Made by a program: the position numbers and the translations under genes. A stretch of DNA of 64,000 nucleotides, taken from the NCBI RefSeq assembly GCF_902364365.1, contig NZ_CABJDN010000008.1, positions 238,542 through 302,541 on the forward strand, given 5' to 3'. Shown one piece after another: positions 61,771 to 64,000 of this stretch; within the stretch, counting starts at the first letter, position 1; every line of letters starts with the position of its first letter. Source of the stretch: Bacteroides intestinalis (GTDB lineage: Bacteria > Bacteroidota > Bacteroidia > Bacteroidales > Bacteroidaceae). Below the pieces are notes generated by a model that did no database searches, was not told the DNA's origin, and saw only the letters and a program-made list of their open reading frames with translations.

Positions 61771-61886
61771 GAACAGATAAAGGAAGTTGTGAAACTTCCC
61801 CCAATAGAATAGTTTAGTTAAGTCTAGTTTAGTTTTTGTGTGAAGCACTTCCTCCGTGAGCGAACGACAGGAAGTGCTTTTGTTTT
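61771..61886 (+). ncRNA. Candidate small RNA, about 115 nt
   Basis: Starting about 5 nt after the -7 box, the transcript would begin GAACAGATAAAG. It forms a 5' hairpin GGAAGTT-GTGA-AACTTCC, has an unpaired A/T-rich middle (AGTTTAGTTAAGTC) and ends in an 11-bp GC-rich hairpin with TTTGTTTT. The 5' AGGAAGT can also pair with ACTTCCT in the terminator's left arm, so an alternative fold that opens the terminator is possible. No coding frame is conserved-looking. It could instead be a 3' product of the regulator mRNA. No family was recognised. Confidence 0.55.
61843..61886 (+). terminator. Terminator of the candidate small RNA
   Basis: Perfect 11-bp stem AAGCACTTCCT (61843-61853) with AGGAAGTGCTT (61869-61879), 15-nt loop, followed by TTGTTTTCC. 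Confidence 0.85.
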
Positions 61887-62060
61887 CCACAATACCCATC
61901 TCAAGCAAAGTATCAAATAGTTGATTTACATACTCCTGACACTTTTATTAATAACAACTGAAAATTAAATGAGAATGCTTTTTTATTTAATCATTTAATT
62001 TGTTTTCGTTGTTAATAGTCTAAATAGACTGGGAAGATAAAAATTAGGCGTTTATTTTGC

Positions 62061-62106
62061 GAAAATGCACCTTTAATCAGGGGTGCATTTTCTTTTTGTT
62101 CTTTTT
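62061..62106 (+). terminator. Strong terminator facing away from any annotated plus-strand gene
   Basis: Perfect 11-bp stem GAAAATGCACC (62061-62071) with GGTGCATTTTC (62082-62092), 10-nt loop, followed by TTTTTGTTCTTTTT. The only annotated neighbour, the BSH gene, runs on the minus strand, where the hairpin lacks a U-tract. Bases 61890-62060 upstream are AT-rich with a small TAGTCTAAATAGACT hairpin and no frame. Confidence 0.75.
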
Positions 62107-62109
62107 AAA

Positions 62110-63162
62110 TTATTTTATCCCTAAGAACTGGAAAGGCTTGGTAGTAACAAACTCTTTAGCAGTATTTCCCGCATACGTCTTACCATCAAGGAGGTTCAAC
62201 TTCTTGACGGGTGCTTTCTCTGAAAAATCCACATCCTTGAAGTCAACCCAGAATACATTAGGATATAAAGTAGATTCATAGTAATAAACCTTATCCTTTT
62301 GATCGGAAACTGTTCTCCAACGTGTTGAAGATATGTTCGGCTGATCAGGAGTACTAATGCCAAACGGAACAGAAGTATTACGTATCACGCTGAAAACACT
62401 GGCCAGTGCCGTACGTGTATCTTCGGTCTTAGGAATTGCATTAATATAGAATGAAGCCCTCACAAAACGGTCGGCAGCCCGGTTAGTGCCGGGTAAGAAG
62501 GTCGTTCCTCCAATAGTCTTCCAATAATCATCAAGTGCCAGTTGCTGGTCGAAAACGGGTGAATTGGTCATCACCTGATAGGACCTGCTATGATGTATAT
62601 TCAGCTTTCCATCTATATATTCAAAGATAGCATTATCACCCGTAGCATCTGAAATGGAGAGATGAAGAGTAGCCATACGTGTACCGTCAGGCATCATATC
62701 CGATACCACATCGAAAGTATTCTTTTCTATTTCGGAAACCGCTTCATTCACCGTTGCAAAATTATCAAGCATATATTGTACCCAGGCAGCTATGGACAAA
62801 GCCGGTTTTTCACCATTCCATTGAGGATAAGACGATTCTGCCAGCCATAATAAATTAGCAACGAGTCCTTTTTCATTCATGCCGTCAGTGCTGCATATAT
62901 CATAAGCCGAAGTAACGACACTACCATATTTAGATTTCCAATGCATCGGGTCCTTTCCCACTTCTCCATTACGCTCCATGCCTCGTGGAAAGATCCAAAT
63001 ATTACTACGGGTATCTTCCTTCCAGTCCATGGTACGACCTGTTATCACCATATCTTTGTTTCCTTGATAAACTACACGTGTACAAGCTCTTACACGTTTT
63101 TGAGGTATTACTGAAAATATAATCACAAGCGCTGTGATTAAAAATACATTTGTCTTACACAT
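62110..63162 (-). CDS. Choloylglycine hydrolase family protein (bile salt hydrolase/penicillin acylase)
   Basis: This 350-residue Ntn hydrolase has a signal peptide (about residues 1-26) ending just before Cys27 in RVRACTRVVYQG, so cleavage would expose the N-terminal nucleophile. Conserved partners follow: GRTMDW (Arg and Asp), MTNSP (Asn) and NRAADRFVRAS (Arg), the full bile salt hydrolase set. It probably deconjugates glycine- or taurine-bile acids outside the cytoplasm. Penicillin V or another amide substrate cannot be excluded. A -7 box lies at 63204-63211. Confidence 0.93.
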   Translation of the reverse strand: MCKTNVFLITALVIIFSVIPQKRVRACTRVVYQGNKDMVITGRTMDWKEDTRSNIWIFPRGMERNGEVGKDPMHWKSKYGSVVTSAYDICSTDGMNEKGLVANLLWLAESSYPQWNGEKPALSIAAWVQYMLDNFATVNEAVSEIEKNTFDVVSDMMPDGTRMATLHLSISDATGDNAIFEYIDGKLNIHHSRSYQVMTNSPVFDQQLALDDYWKTIGGTTFLPGTNRAADRFVRASFYINAIPKTEDTRTALASVFSVIRNTSVPFGISTPDQPNISSTRWRTVSDQKDKVYYYESTLYPNVFWVDFKDVDFSEKAPVKKLNLLDGKTYAGNTAKEFVTTKPFQFLGIK

Positions 63163-63203
63163 AATTATCTAATATTAAGTTGTTAGTAAGTATGAATACT
63201 AAC

Positions 63204-63211
63204 AAAAGTAC
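63204..63211 (-). promoter_or_regulatory. -7 box for the bile salt hydrolase-like gene
   Basis: TACTTTTG on the minus strand, exact TAnnTTTG, 41 bp upstream of the ATG. Confidence 0.5.
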
Positions 63212-63330
63212 AGGCTACAAAGTTCTTAAAAGAACCGGGAGACTATTTACCGGAAATAAATAAATATTAAAATTGAAAACAAACCACAAGAAATGCTGTT
63301 GGAAGGGAAAACTTAAAAACGATAACAGTT

Positions 63331-64000
63331 ATGAATTACGGTATTAGTATCCTTTTCAGGGCTATCCCACTGCTGATGGCCCTCTTCTGTTTTGGCTACG
63401 GAGCCTTTGTGCTCGACATGGGGACGGACGTAAACCGATTTGTTGCCGGGCCCGTAGTATTTTCATTAGGAATGATATGCATTGCATTGTTTGCTACTGC
63501 AGCTACCATCATCCGGCAACTCATCCACACATACAGTACTGCGGCAAAATACGTATTGCCTATTCTCGGCTATCTGGCTGCAATAGTATGTTTCATCGGT
63601 GGAATGACTTATATAAATGACGGTATTACTGCCGCCCATTTCGTAGCAGGACACGTCATCTGTGGAGTAGCATTTATCACCGCATGCGTAGCTACTACTG
63701 CCACTGCATCCACCCGTTTCACTCTAATCCCGCAAAATTCAAAACGAACGGATCATACCGTACCGGCAAAAGCTTTCTCATCTGCACAGGGAGATGCGCT
63801 GATTATTCTTGCAGTCATCTTTGCTGTAATTACATGGGTATGGACTTTCTGGCTATTAGGACAAAGCAGCACTCATGTTGCTTATTTCGTAGCCGGACAT
63901 GTTATGGCAGGATTAGCTTGCATATGCACCAGCTTAGTGGCACTTGTGGCTACCATATCACGCCAGATACGGAACACTTATGCCGGTTCGGAACGAAAAT
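63331..64000 (+). CDS. YhiM-like (DUF2776) inner membrane protein, 5' part
   Basis: An open frame starts at the ATG at 63331 (MNYGISILFRAIPLLMALFC) and runs uninterrupted off the window edge, so the C-terminus is missing. The 223 visible residues contain several membrane helices and the repeated FVAGHV motif (AHFVAGHVICGVAFITACV, AYFVAGHVMAGLACICTSL), with TASTRFTLIPQNS in between. These are features of E. coli YhiM (DUF2776), which is linked to survival at low pH. The molecular function is not established. It is divergent from the bile salt hydrolase gene. Confidence 0.87.
   Translation, partial: MNYGISILFRAIPLLMALFCFGYGAFVLDMGTDVNRFVAGPVVFSLGMICIALFATAATIIRQLIHTYSTAAKYVLPILGYLAAIVCFIGGMTYINDGITAAHFVAGHVICGVAFITACVATTATASTRFTLIPQNSKRTDHTVPAKAFSSAQGDALIILAVIFAVITWVWTFWLLGQSSTHVAYFVAGHVMAGLACICTSLVALVATISRQIRNTYAGSERK

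Noticed and set aside
61687..61908. 73-codon minus-strand frame over the small RNA
   Set aside because: It is antisense to a promoter and terminator and shows no protein-like composition.
1..64000. CRISPR array, prophage, IS element or integrative element
   Set aside because: No regularly spaced direct repeats, transposase, integrase, relaxase or phage structural genes were seen.

Overview
The window is chromosomal DNA of a gut Bacteroides-type bacterium (order Bacteroidales). The evidence is the Na+-pumping NQR operon, cytochrome bd with a small DUF4492 partner, many Bacteroidales-specific families (DUF3575, DUF4251, DUF5103, DUF5686), a TonB receptor with a carboxypeptidase-like N-terminal domain, and repeated promoters of the Bacteroides primary-sigma type (TTTG about 19-21 bp upstream of TAnnTTTG). 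No insertion sequence, prophage, integrase, CRISPR array or rRNA operon was seen. It reads as core chromosome with dense genes and intergenic palindromes. Species is not decided.

Layout. 1-0.7 kb: 3' end of an ECF sigma gene coupled to a small membrane protein. 0.8-4.4 kb (minus): serine biosynthesis (serC, serA), a small membrane protein and DUF1015. 4.6-6.0 kb: DbpA-type RNA helicase. 6.1-11.9 kb (minus): nqrABCDEF. 12.3-19.1 kb: exported C1 peptidase, BamA-like barrel protein, GT2 glycosyltransferase and a large hybrid sensor kinase. 19.2-25.7 kb: a carboxyltransferase protein that has lost its biotin site, an ECF sigma factor, an M16 protease and a YicG/TRIC-like membrane protein. 25.8-28.0 kb: a divergent WecB-like epimerase and a glycosyltransferase. 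28.2-33.5 kb: DUF5686 protein, rarA, an orphan MNT nucleotidyltransferase beside what looks like a HEPN toxin remnant, and a hydroxyacid dehydrogenase. 33.6-41.2 kb: two endonuclease/exonuclease/phosphatase proteins facing a TonB receptor plus choice-of-anchor-J lipoprotein, plausibly a nucleic-acid scavenging locus. 41.4-51.7 kb: EttA-type ABC-F protein, tRNA-Lys, small exported proteins, an AraC regulator, a flavin-reductase-like protein, an S41 protease, a MATE pump, an OmpA-like lipoprotein, MtgA and DUF5103. 51.9-54.9 kb (minus): cydAB with DUF4492. 55.1-61.7 kb: one operon encoding a TolC/MacA/MacB-type tripartite exporter and its own LytS/LytTR two-component system. 61.7-62.1 kb: a candidate small RNA. 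62.1-64 kb: bile-salt-hydrolase-family enzyme and the start of a YhiM-like (DUF2776) gene running off the edge.

The most interesting signals are: (i) a promoter, two-hairpin transcript and terminator with no ORF just downstream of the LytTR operon, preceded by a GTCGA-type repeat resembling one upstream of the exporter promoter, which suggests co-regulation; (ii) the decayed MNT-HEPN toxin-antitoxin pair; (iii) three enzymes whose family-defining active-site residues are replaced (SerA, WecB-like, OadA-like); and (iv) several unrelated families of long intergenic palindromes. All family assignments come from reading motifs by eye; no database search was run.
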